A stretch of DNA of 5,475 bases from Paramuribaculum sp. (lineage in GTDB: Bacteria; Bacteroidota; Bacteroidia; Bacteroidales; Muribaculaceae), in NCBI GenBank assembly GCA_029051965.1, contig JAIDJZ010000341.1, forward strand, positions 1 to 5,475, in the 5' to 3' direction. This document shows positions 1-5,475 of this stretch, in pieces (the stretch's first letter is position 1; every line of letters begins with the position of its first letter). The position numbers and the translations under genes were made by a program. The notes beneath the pieces were generated by a model. The model worked only from the letters and a program-made list of their open reading frames with translations. It was not told the origin of the DNA and searched no databases.

Positions 1-10
1 AAACGAAAGT

Positions 11-889
11 ATGCGAATTGCCGGCGTGCTGTTTGCTGGGTTTGTGGCTCTTGTTGCTTCGGGGGCCGGAGGCAAGGATGACGGTCTGCCGCGGTATGAG
101 ATGGCTTACGGCGATACGGTCAGGAGTTATTCGATGTATGTTCCGGAGGGTCTGCGGCCGGGAGCTCCGCTTGTGGTCTATGCGCACGGTTACGGGTCGA
201 AGACGCGTTCGCGCAAGGATCTGAATGCGGCGGCGCGCCGCCACGGTTTTGCGGTGTGCAATCCCGACGGAAGCCCGGATTCGAGGGGCAAGGACGGGTG
301 GAAGGTGGGTTATCCGTCGCAGTCGACGATGAGGGTCGATGAGGCGGATTTCTTCCGTGCGCTGCTCGATGATGTCGCGGAGCGTTTCGGGGTCAGCCGC
401 GAGAATGTTTTTCTGGCTGGAATGTCGAACGGCGGAGATCTGTGCTATCAGCTGGCGTATACGAAGCCGGATCTGTTCCGTGCTTACGGGTCGGTCGCGG
501 GTCTGACGTTTGAGGAGACGTATTTCGCGGGTGAACTGACGGAGCCGGTTGCGTTTATGGAGATCCACGGGACGGCTGACAAGGTGTCGTCGTGGTACGG
601 GGATCACCAAAACAGCGGCGGCTGGGGGGCTTATATCCCGGTGGAGCTTGCGGTGCAGGCGATAGCTGCCAATAATCGGTGTACGACGGTTGTGGCGGAT
701 ACGGTCGCGTCGAAGCGCGGCGATGAGCATCCGGTCGTGCGCTACAGGTATGGCAACGCGCCGTCGGGGCGGGATGTCACTCTGTATCGTGTCGAGGGGG
801 CCGGCCATTCCTGGCATGCGGCAGATCTCGACACGGGTGAATTGCTCTGGGAGTTCTTTTCGCGCTATCTGTTGCCTGAGGCGAAGTAG
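11..889 (+). CDS. Secreted alpha/beta-hydrolase, PHB-depolymerase / feruloyl-esterase-like
   Basis: Predicted serine ester hydrolase of 292 residues exported from the cytoplasm. The N-terminus (residues 1 to about 19) is a short signal peptide with one Arg and a hydrophobic core; cleavage near Ser-Gly-Ala is likely, and there is no clear lipobox. His59-Gly60, after the first core strand, is the usual oxyanion-hole region. The nucleophile elbow is Gly-Met-Ser-Asn-Gly at 137-141, making Ser139 the nucleophile. Asp190 in His-Gly-Thr-Ala-Asp and His266 in Gly-Ala-Gly-His-Ser-Trp complete the triad in the order and spacing of the PHB-depolymerase/LpqC and CE1 feruloyl-esterase group, and the length fits a single catalytic domain. 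The family acts on polyester, feruloyl or acetyl esters; the substrate cannot be read from sequence. The ATG at 11 is chosen because the signal peptide starts there; only 10 bases precede it, so no promoter is visible. Its 3' end overlaps meaB convergently. The fold call is firm and the substrate unknown. Confidence 0.85.
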   Translation: MRIAGVLFAGFVALVASGAGGKDDGLPRYEMAYGDTVRSYSMYVPEGLRPGAPLVVYAHGYGSKTRSRKDLNAAARRHGFAVCNPDGSPDSRGKDGWKVGYPSQSTMRVDEADFFRALLDDVAERFGVSRENVFLAGMSNGGDLCYQLAYTKPDLFRAYGSVAGLTFEETYFAGELTEPVAFMEIHGTADKVSSWYGDHQNSGGWGAYIPVELAVQAIAANNRCTTVVADTVASKRGDEHPVVRYRYGNAPSGRDVTLYRVEGAGHSWHAADLDTGELLWEFFSRYLLPEAK

Positions 890-1959
890 ATGTCGAGAAT
901 GTCGCGGGCGGCTGTGAATGAGCTTTGTCGGTTGTCGAGGACGCGCTGCTCTTTTTCGGCGAGAGCTGCCGCGATCGCGGGGTTGTCGTAGAAGTGGCGA
1001 CGGAGCTGTTCGTCGATGGTCTCGTACATCCAGTAGCGCGCCTGCTGCAGACGCCGTTTTTCGAAGTAGCCGTTTTCGGAGACAAACGCGAAGTAGCGGT
1101 CGATCATGTCCCAGACTTCGGGGATTCCGAGTTCGTAGTAGCCGGAGTAGGTCAGCACTTCGGGCTGCCAGCCGGATGCGGTCGGTGGGAAGAGGTGTAG
1201 GGCGCTTCGGAACTGTGCCTGGGCGAGCTGCGCGCGGTTGATGTTGTCGCCGTCGGCTTTGTTGATGACGATTCCGTCGGCCATCTCCATGATTCCGCGT
1301 TTGATTCCCTGGAGTTCGTCGCCGGTTCCGGCAAGCTGGAGCAGGAGGAAGAAGTCGACCATCGAGTGGACGGCCGTCTCGCTTTGCCCTACGCCGACGG
1401 TTTCGACGAAAATGTTGTTGAATCCGGCTGCTTCGCAGAGCACGATGGTCTCGCGAGTCTTACGCGCGACGCCTCCGAGCGATCCGGCAGAGGGGCTGGG
1501 GCGGATGAAGGCGTTGGGGTGGACCGAGAGTCGCTCCATGCGTGTTTTGTCGCCGAGAATGCTGCCTTTGGTCCGTTCGCTCGAGGGGTCGATCGCGAGG
1601 ACGGCGAGTTTGCCTCCGCTTTTCAGAACGTGAAGTCCGAAGACGTCGATGCTTGTCGATTTGCCGGCACCGGGTACGCCGGTGATGCCTATCCGCCGTG
1701 AGTTGCCGGAGTGGGGGAGGCATTTTTCGATTACTTCCTGAGCGAGGGCCTGATGGTCGGGCGCGGTGCTTTCGACGAGGGTCACTGCGCGTGAGAGGCG
1801 GGTTATGTCGCCTGCGAGAATTCCTTCGACGAGTTCGCCGGCAGAGGGTAGGCTGCGTTTTTTGCGGCGCTTCAGATAGGGGTTGACGACGGGTGGCTGG
1901 CTGACGCCTGAGTTGACGGTCAGTCCTTTATAGTCGGTGTGGTTTTCTGGGTGTTCCAT
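865..1959 (-). CDS. meaB: Methylmalonyl-CoA mutase-associated GTPase MeaB
   Basis: Cytoplasmic G3E/SIMIBI-class P-loop GTPase of 364 residues, orthologous to bacterial MeaB/ArgK and human MMAA. The family binds adenosylcobalamin-dependent methylmalonyl-CoA mutase, gates cofactor loading and protects it from inactivation. Visible motifs are the Walker A loop Gly-Val-Pro-Gly-Ala-Gly-Lys-Ser (94-101), Asp-Pro-Ser-Ser (124-127) followed by Gly-Ser-Ile-Leu-Gly-Asp, the switch segment Glu-Thr-Val-Gly-Val-Gly-Gln-Ser-Glu (186-194), and the guanine-specificity motif Asn-Lys-Ala-Asp (233-236). A helical C-terminal region (about 280-360) matches the dimerisation arm. All key residues are present. The basic N-terminal extension (residues 1-36) precedes the conserved core; the ATG at 1959 is the only upstream start that leaves room after the preceding gene. 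It is the last gene of a minus-strand cluster, 26 bases behind a DUF1573 gene, with no Shine-Dalgarno sequence. Older databases name relatives an arginine/ornithine transport ATPase, which is misleading. No mutase gene is in the window. Confidence 0.95.
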   Translation of the reverse strand: MEHPENHTDYKGLTVNSGVSQPPVVNPYLKRRKKRSLPSAGELVEGILAGDITRLSRAVTLVESTAPDHQALAQEVIEKCLPHSGNSRRIGITGVPGAGKSTSIDVFGLHVLKSGGKLAVLAIDPSSERTKGSILGDKTRMERLSVHPNAFIRPSPSAGSLGGVARKTRETIVLCEAAGFNNIFVETVGVGQSETAVHSMVDFFLLLQLAGTGDELQGIKRGIMEMADGIVINKADGDNINRAQLAQAQFRSALHLFPPTASGWQPEVLTYSGYYELGIPEVWDMIDRYFAFVSENGYFEKRRLQQARYWMYETIDEQLRRHFYDNPAIAAALAEKEQRVLDNRQSSFTAARDILDIYFASGNR

Positions 1960-1985
1960 GTTCAGCTGGTGGAGATTGGGTTGGA

Positions 1986-3065
1986 TCAGTAGACTTCACC
2001 GATGACGCGGATGGTCTGTGAGGGTGCAGTCGGGGCGTTGGCGATGAGTGTTATCCGTCCGTTGAGCGGTGTGCCGGCAGTCAGCTGGCTGCAGTCGACG
2101 GTGACTGTGACGGTTGTCGATTTTCCCGGTTTTATCTTGTCGCTTTTGAGTTTCAGCGAGATTGCGGGGTCGGCGGTGAAGATGCGCCGGATGATGAGTG
2201 GCTTTTTGCCGTCGTTGGTTATGGTGAATGTGCAGGAGAGGGTTTTGTTTTCGGGGGTGAGTCGTCCGAAGTCGACGGTGTCGGTCGAGGCTGAGGCTAC
2301 GGGAGCGAGTTCTTTTTCTTCGGGTGTCAGTTTCGAGAAGTCTTCGTTGACGATGATCGTTGTGGCTATTGTCGCAGATCCTTTGGGGTCGTTTTCGGAG
2401 TCGGGGGTGAGGATGAATGAGTCGGTGAGGACTCCGAAGTCGGGACAACGGTCGGTGTAGGCTGTCAGTGAAAGAGATCCCTGCTCTCCGGGTTTGATGA
2501 CTTCGGGACGGAAGAGGACGTTGACGTAGGGTGGGAGGTTGCTGACGGATGGGCGTATGTCGTGGTCAGTCGGGTTGTAGATGTTGACAGCGGCAGCGAG
2601 AACGCGTCCTTTGACGGCCTGTCCGAATGGCGTCACTGAGTTGCTGATGCGAGCTTTGCCGGCTTCGACGGGATAGCGAGTGGCGAGGGTGGCGGGCGAG
2701 CCTATGACGGTGCCTTTTATGAGGAGTTTGACGCGTGAGATGTTGGTCTCGATGCTTATTTCTTTGCTGAATTTGCCGGGGCGTCCGGTTGCGTCGTAGG
2801 CTACGCCGATGACGAGTGTGTCGCCGGGCATGACCGGAGTGCGGGGATAGGTGGGTCGTGTGCATCCGCAGTTGGCGCGGGCGTTGAGCACTACGACGGG
2901 CTCGGTTCCGACGTTGACTGCCTTGAACTGGCAGTCGACGATGCCGAGGTCTTCATGGAAGGCGCCGAAGTTGTTGACTGTCCGGAGCCATTCCAGTTTT
3001 GGCTGCGCTGCCGCAGCAGCTGCGCATAGAGTTGTAATTGCCAGAAGTGCGTGTCGGAGTTTCAT
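1986..3065 (-). CDS. Secreted multi-domain DUF1573 protein
   Basis: Extracytoplasmic protein of 359 residues, molecular function unknown. The signal peptide has basic Lys2/Arg4, a hydrophobic core and an alanine run (15-20), with probable cleavage before Gln21; Cys14 is not in a lipobox, so a soluble rather than lipid-anchored product is expected. Three beta-rich, Ig-like segments follow. The first (about 25-120) is a classic DUF1573 domain: a Phe-Gly/Leu-Gly start, the Asn-Cys-Gly-Cys-Thr motif at 65-69, Pro-Xaa-Tyr-Pro, then a Met-Pro-Gly-Asp turn. The second (about 130-240) is diverged. The third (about 255-359) keeps the domain outline (Val-Asp-Phe-Gly, Thr-Asn-Asp-Gly, Lys-Pro-Gly-Lys) but lacks Cys-Gly-Cys. 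The start at 3065 is fixed by the signal peptide and lies 18 bases after the smaller DUF1573 gene, which suggests co-transcription and translation without a Shine-Dalgarno sequence. Such domains occur in Bacteroidota surface or periplasmic proteins; a binding or scaffold role is only a guess. Confidence 0.88.
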   Translation of the reverse strand: MKLRHALLAITTLCAAAAAAQPKLEWLRTVNNFGAFHEDLGIVDCQFKAVNVGTEPVVVLNARANCGCTRPTYPRTPVMPGDTLVIGVAYDATGRPGKFSKEISIETNISRVKLLIKGTVIGSPATLATRYPVEAGKARISNSVTPFGQAVKGRVLAAAVNIYNPTDHDIRPSVSNLPPYVNVLFRPEVIKPGEQGSLSLTAYTDRCPDFGVLTDSFILTPDSENDPKGSATIATTIIVNEDFSKLTPEEKELAPVASASTDTVDFGRLTPENKTLSCTFTITNDGKKPLIIRRIFTADPAISLKLKSDKIKPGKSTTVTVTVDCSQLTAGTPLNGRITLIANAPTAPSQTIRVIGEVY

Positions 3066-3067
3066 TT

Positions 3068-3083
3068 CTGTCGGTCTGTCGGT
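3068..3083. repeat. Two tandem copies of an 8-base repeat between the DUF1573 genes
   Basis: CTGTCGGT occurs twice back to back (3068-3075 and 3076-3083) and makes up 16 of the 18 bases between the two DUF1573 genes. On the coding strand the repeat reads ACCGACAG and lies just upstream of the ATG of the larger gene, where a ribosome-binding region would be. It has no Shine-Dalgarno character. Confidence 0.7.
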
Positions 3084-3464
3084 TTACGGGAGTATTACTC
3101 CGGAGAATTTAAGCGCCATTTTCTTGGAGGCGGGGGCGTTTGTCTTGACTTTTACTTCGCGGTTGAGCTCGCCTTTTCTTCCTGCGGGGTTGAAGTTGAT
3201 TGTGATTGTTCCGGATTTTCCAGGCTGGATCGGCTGTTTGGGGTATTCGGGTTTGGTGCATCCGCATCCGCCGTTGGAGACGGATATGATGACGAGTGGT
3301 GTGTCGCCTGTGTTTGTGAAGTTGTAGGTTGCCTTGACCTGTCCTTTCGAAGCGTGTATTGTGCCGAGGTCGAAGGATGTGCGGTCGAATCTGATCGCGG
3401 AGTCTGCCGATGCCAGAAGGGAGGCGAACAGGAGGCAGAAGATGGCGGGAATGTATCGTTTCAT
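3084..3464 (-). CDS. Secreted single-domain DUF1573 protein
   Basis: Small extracytoplasmic protein of 126 residues with one DUF1573 domain and no known biochemical role. Residues 1-20 are a signal peptide (Lys2-Arg3, hydrophobic 5-17, cleavage after Ala-Ser-Ala at 18-20); Cys10 is not in a lipobox. The mature part has the Phe-Asp-Leu-Gly start (31-34), Asn-Thr-Gly-Asp-Thr-Pro (51-56), the signature Cys-Gly-Cys-Thr-Lys-Pro (67-72), the Pro-Gly-Lys turn (81-83) and a final Ser-Gly-Val strand, so the domain is complete. The frame stays open upstream to a TTG at 3536, but I chose the ATG at 3464: it begins a proper signal peptide, and the TTG lies inside the predicted -7 box and so would not be transcribed. 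No Shine-Dalgarno sequence is seen. It is the first gene after the promoter at 3534-3564 and is followed 18 bases later by the larger DUF1573 gene, then meaB. Confidence 0.88.
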   Translation of the reverse strand: MKRYIPAIFCLLFASLLASADSAIRFDRTSFDLGTIHASKGQVKATYNFTNTGDTPLVIISVSNGGCGCTKPEYPKQPIQPGKSGTITINFNPAGRKGELNREVKVKTNAPASKKMALKFSGVILP

Positions 3465-3533
3465 TTCAGCAATGGTTTTTGTTGAGGATAACAGCGTTAT
3501 GACGCGGAAGGTTTCCGGTGGACGCCTGCATTG

Positions 3534-3564
3534 CAAATGTAGTGATTATTTCGGATGCCGCAAA
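3534..3564 (-). promoter_or_regulatory. Bacteroidota-type promoter for the DUF1573-DUF1573-meaB cluster
   Basis: On the minus strand, TTTG (3564-3561) is followed by exactly 19 bases and then TACATTTG (3541-3534). This matches the primary-sigma promoter of Bacteroidota, a -33 TTTG box and a -7 TAnnTTTG box, at the expected spacing. Transcription should start a few bases beyond the -7 box, around 3525-3530, giving a leader of about 60 bases before the ATG at 3464. It is the only site of this kind I found between rpsA and meaB, and none lies in the 18- and 26-base gaps inside the cluster, which supports one promoter for all three genes. Confidence 0.85.
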
Positions 3565-3739
3565 ATTTGTCGGGCGGGGGGAGAAAAAACGATGGTGTGT
3601 CATAACGGCTCATCCGGGTCGTCGCCTGAGGGATTCGGGTTCGGTCGTTGACATCAGTCAACTCCCATCACCCTCACCCTCATGCTTCTACCGTCTGAAC
3701 CATTCTGCCAGTGCCATCGCCATCCGGCAGAAAATAACA
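3565..3739. other. Non-coding spacer between rpsA terminator and cluster promoter
   Basis: About 175 bases without a believable gene; with the terminator and the leader the full gap is 352 bases (3465-3816). Frames that stay open here on either strand are short, low-complexity and match nothing I recognise. It holds two weak inverted repeats: GTTGAC-ATCA-GTCAAC at 3647-3662, and TTCTGCC (3703-3709) with GGCAGAA (3726-3732) around a 16-base loop. There is also a short tandem CACCCT pair near 3669-3680. I see no tRNA, no riboswitch I recognise and no CRISPR repeat. Confidence 0.6.
3647..3662. repeat. Short palindrome, possible operator or weak hairpin
   Basis: GTTGAC and GTCAAC form a perfect 6-base inverted repeat around ATCA. 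It sits 83 bases upstream of the -33 box of the cluster promoter and 77 bases beyond the terminator hairpin. Distance and symmetry would fit a binding site for a dimeric regulator, but a 6-base palindrome can arise by chance, so the role is unproven. Confidence 0.3.
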
Positions 3740-3776
3740 GACGCTGTGTCAAAATTTTGAATTTTGACACAGCGTC
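3740..3776 (-). terminator. Strong hairpin, probable rpsA terminator
   Basis: A perfect inverted repeat: 17 bases (3740-3756) pair with 3760-3776 around a 3-base centre. The outer part is GC-rich (GACGCTGTGTC) and the inner part is AAAATT/AATTTT. On the minus strand, 40 bases separate the rpsA stop from the hairpin, and TGTTATTTT follows it, an interrupted U-tract. The plus-strand side (GTTGGGGTTA) has no T-run, and no plus-strand gene ends nearby. It therefore most likely ends rpsA transcription and insulates the downstream cluster. Confidence 0.8.
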
Positions 3777-3816
3777 GTTGGGGTTATGGAGTCCGTTGCC
3801 GGACGTCATTGTCGGA

Positions 3817-5451
3817 TTACTTGCTCTGAGAGAGCTGTTCCTTGAGGGCTGCAAGAGCTTCGAGGTCGCCGAGAGTGGCGCGTTCGATGGGCTGGTTGAG
3901 CACGGGAGCTTCCTCACGTTTTGCGGCGCGTTTAGCCTTGCGGGCTTCGTTGCGCTCAGCTTTGTTGACATCTTCGTGGATGCGGCTGTGAGAAAGGATG
4001 ATGCGCTTGCTGTCCTTGTTGAATTCGATAACCTTGAAGTTGAGTTTTTCGTCAACTTTAGCCTGGCTGCCGTCTTCTTTCTGGAGGTGCTTGGGAGTAG
4101 CGAATCCTTCAACGCCGTAGGGAAGAGCGACAACAGCACCCTTTTCTACCATCTCAACGATTGTTCCTTCGTGGATCGATCCGGGGGTGAAGATAGTTTC
4201 GAATACTTCCCAGGGGTTTTCTTCGAGCTGTTTGTGGCCGAGGCTCAGGCGACGGTTTTCTTTGTCGATTTCAAGAACCTGAACCTGGATGTCAGCACCG
4301 ATCTGAGTGAATTCGCTCGGGTGTTTGATTTTCTTGGTCCAGCTGAGGTCGGAGATGTGGATGAGACCGTCAACGCCTTCTTCGATTTCAACGAATACGC
4401 CGAAGTTTGTGAAGTTGCGAACTTTAGCAGTGTGCTGGCTTCCAACGGGGTATTTAACTTCGATGTCTTCCCAGGGATCAGCCTTGAGCTGCTTGATGCC
4501 GAGGCTCATCTTGCGGTCTTCGCGGTCGAGAGTGAGGACAACGGCTTCGATTTCGTCGCCAACCTTCATGAAGTCCTGAGCAGAGCGGAGGTGCTGGCTC
4601 CAAGACATTTCGCTTACGTGGATGAGACCTTCAACGCCGGTTGCGATTTCAACGAATGCACCGTAGTCGGCCATCACCACTACGCGGCCTTTGACTTTGT
4701 CGCCGACCTTGAGTTCGGGATCGAGAGCATCCCAGGGATGAGGCATGAGCTGCTTGAGACCGAGAGCGATGCGTTTCTTTTCATCGTCGAAGTCGAGGAT
4801 AACGACGTTGAGCTTCTGGTCAAGCTGAACAACTTCTTCGGGATGAGAAACACGACCCCAAGAGAGGTCAGTGATGTGGATAAGACCGTCGACACCACCG
4901 AGGTCGATGAATACACCGTAGCTTGTGATGTTCTTGACAGTACCTTCGAGCACCTGGCCTTTTTCGAGCTTGGCGATGATTTCGCGTTTCTGCTGTTCGA
5001 GTTCGGCTTCGATGAGTGCTTTGTGGCTGACAACGACGTTTTTGTATTCCTGGTTGATTTTGACAACCTTGAATTCCATAGTCTTGCCCACGTACATATC
5101 GTAGTCGCGGATGGGGCGAACATCGATCTGCGAACCGGGAAGGAATGCTTCGATGCCGAACACGTCGACGATCATACCACCCTTAGTGCGGCACTTGATG
5201 TAGCCCTTGATGATTTCGTCTTTTTCGAGAGCCTCGTTGATGCGTTCCCAAGAACGAGCGGCACGGGCTTTGCGGTGAGAGAGGATAAGCTGACCTTTCT
5301 TGTCCTCCTGGTTTTCGATGAACACTTCAACTACGTCGCCGACTTTGATTTCGGGGTTGTAGCGGAATTCGTTCATGGGGATGATACCGTCGCTCTTGTA
5401 GCCGATGTTAACCACAGCTTCGCGCTTGTTGAGGGCGATGATGGTACCTTC
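3817..5451 (-). CDS. rpsA: 30S ribosomal protein S1, N-terminus missing (partial)
   Basis: Ribosomal protein S1, the RNA-binding protein that brings mRNA to the 30S subunit. Residues here are numbered from the GTG at 5415; homologous sequence runs 12 codons further, to the Glu codon at 5449-5451. OB-fold S1 domains are a partial first domain (to about 47), then about 68-132, 154-221, 239-307, 326-395 and 413-477, with repeated Gly-Val-Phe-Ile/Val, Gly-Leu-Ile-His-Ile/Val-Ser and Asp-Leu-Ser-Trp signatures in domains 3-5. A Lys/Arg/Ala/Glu-rich tail (about 478-503) and a short acidic-hydrophobic end follow. Bacteroidales S1 is close to 600 residues from memory, so roughly 50 N-terminal residues are absent. 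Upstream in frame come TAA and TGA (5458-5463), coinciding with a Tn5 mosaic-end match, so the loss looks like a contig-end artefact. The GTG at 5415 is unlikely to be the native start because it lies inside the first domain. A terminator hairpin starts 41 bases after the stop. The promoter is outside the window. Confidence 0.96.
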   Translation of the reverse strand, partial: EGTIIALNKREAVVNIGYKSDGIIPMNEFRYNPEIKVGDVVEVFIENQEDKKGQLILSHRKARAARSWERINEALEKDEIIKGYIKCRTKGGMIVDVFGIEAFLPGSQIDVRPIRDYDMYVGKTMEFKVVKINQEYKNVVVSHKALIEAELEQQKREIIAKLEKGQVLEGTVKNITSYGVFIDLGGVDGLIHITDLSWGRVSHPEEVVQLDQKLNVVILDFDDEKKRIALGLKQLMPHPWDALDPELKVGDKVKGRVVVMADYGAFVEIATGVEGLIHVSEMSWSQHLRSAQDFMKVGDEIEAVVLTLDREDRKMSLGIKQLKADPWEDIEVKYPVGSQHTAKVRNFTNFGVFVEIEEGVDGLIHISDLSWTKKIKHPSEFTQIGADIQVQVLEIDKENRRLSLGHKQLEENPWEVFETIFTPGSIHEGTIVEMVEKGAVVALPYGVEGFATPKHLQKEDGSQAKVDEKLNFKVIEFNKDSKRIILSHSRIHEDVNKAERNEARKAKRAAKREEAPVLNQPIERATLGDLEALAALKEQLSQSK

Positions 5452-5475
5452 TGTCTCTTATCAACTAATGACCAT
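5451..5475. other. Probable adapter-derived or chimeric contig end
   Basis: Positions 5451-5461 read CTGTCTCTTAT, identical to the first 11 bases of the 19-base Tn5 mosaic end (CTGTCTCTTATACACATCT) carried by transposase-based library adapters. The match begins exactly where S1 homology stops on the minus strand, and in-frame TAA (5458-5460) and TGA (5461-5463) follow. The remaining 14 bases do not continue the mosaic end and have no recognisable origin. The sequence right of about 5450 should not be trusted as genomic. Confidence 0.7.

Noticed and set aside
940..980. GCTCT/AGAGC hairpin near the end of meaB as a terminator for the esterase
   Set aside because: The stem is only 5 bases, lies within conserved coding sequence, and has no T-run following it on the plus strand.
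925..1701. Several plus- and minus-strand frames inside meaB
   Set aside because: meaB has every GTPase motif in a single uninterrupted frame, so these are reading-frame shadows.
2002..2460. Long plus-strand open frame opposite the large DUF1573 gene
   Set aside because: It is antisense to a well-supported coding sequence, has no promoter or recognisable domain, and its composition is that of a shadow frame.
2851..3485. Two overlapping plus-strand open frames across the junction of the two DUF1573 genes
   Set aside because: Both lie opposite genes with clear signal peptides and domain motifs; the apparent hydrophobic stretches mirror the opposite-strand codons.
3703..3732. Second hairpin (TTCTGCC/GGCAGAA) as an additional terminator
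   Set aside because: Only 7 paired bases around a 16-base loop and no T-run after it on either strand.
3518..3760. Possible small plus-strand gene in the non-coding gap
   Set aside because: It runs over the promoter and into the terminator hairpin, has no start context and resembles no protein I know.
3654..4139. Minus-strand Ser/Thr/Lys-rich frame at the 3' end of rpsA
   Set aside because: It is an out-of-frame shadow of the S1 C-terminal domain that spills through the terminator.
5467..5475. Possible lacZ-alpha vector start (ATGACCAT) at the extreme right end
   Set aside because: Only eight bases match and the window ends there, so chance cannot be excluded; the mosaic-end match is longer and better placed.

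Overview
The window looks like a piece of a Bacteroidota genome, most likely order Bacteroidales; a Muribaculaceae-like gut lineage is my guess and the family is not proven. Three things point there. The ribosomal protein S1 has the Bacteroidales-type sequence and six-domain layout. There are two secreted DUF1573 proteins, a family abundant in this phylum. The one clear promoter has the phylum-specific form TTTG-N19-TAnnTTTG, with no Shine-Dalgarno sequence in front of the genes.

Layout from left to right. At 11-889 (+) lies a secreted alpha/beta-hydrolase of the PHB-depolymerase/feruloyl-esterase type. Everything else is on the minus strand. A three-gene cluster reads leftward from a promoter at 3534-3564: a 126-residue single-domain DUF1573 protein (3084-3464), a 359-residue multi-domain DUF1573 protein (1986-3065), and meaB, the GTPase chaperone of methylmalonyl-CoA mutase (865-1959). 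The gaps of 18 and 26 bases support one transcript. The 3' ends of meaB and the esterase overlap convergently by 25 bases. Right of the promoter is a non-coding stretch (3565-3816) with a strong hairpin at 3740-3776, the likely terminator of rpsA. rpsA (3817 to about 5451, minus) fills the right end but lacks its N-terminus.

How the genes relate. MeaB serves the B12-dependent methylmalonyl-CoA mutase of the succinate-propionate route, but no mutase gene is in the window. The DUF1573 proteins carry signal peptides and act outside the cytoplasm, so their link to MeaB is positional only. rpsA is a separate transcription unit upstream of the cluster.

The most notable point is technical. The S1 reading frame is cut by two in-frame stops exactly where the sequence matches 11 bases of the Tn5 mosaic end used in transposase-based library kits. 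The last 25 bases are therefore probably an adapter-derived or chimeric contig end. I did not find a convincing new biological system. The best biological leads are the DUF1573-DUF1573-meaB arrangement and the loss of the Cys-Gly-Cys loop in one DUF1573-like domain.
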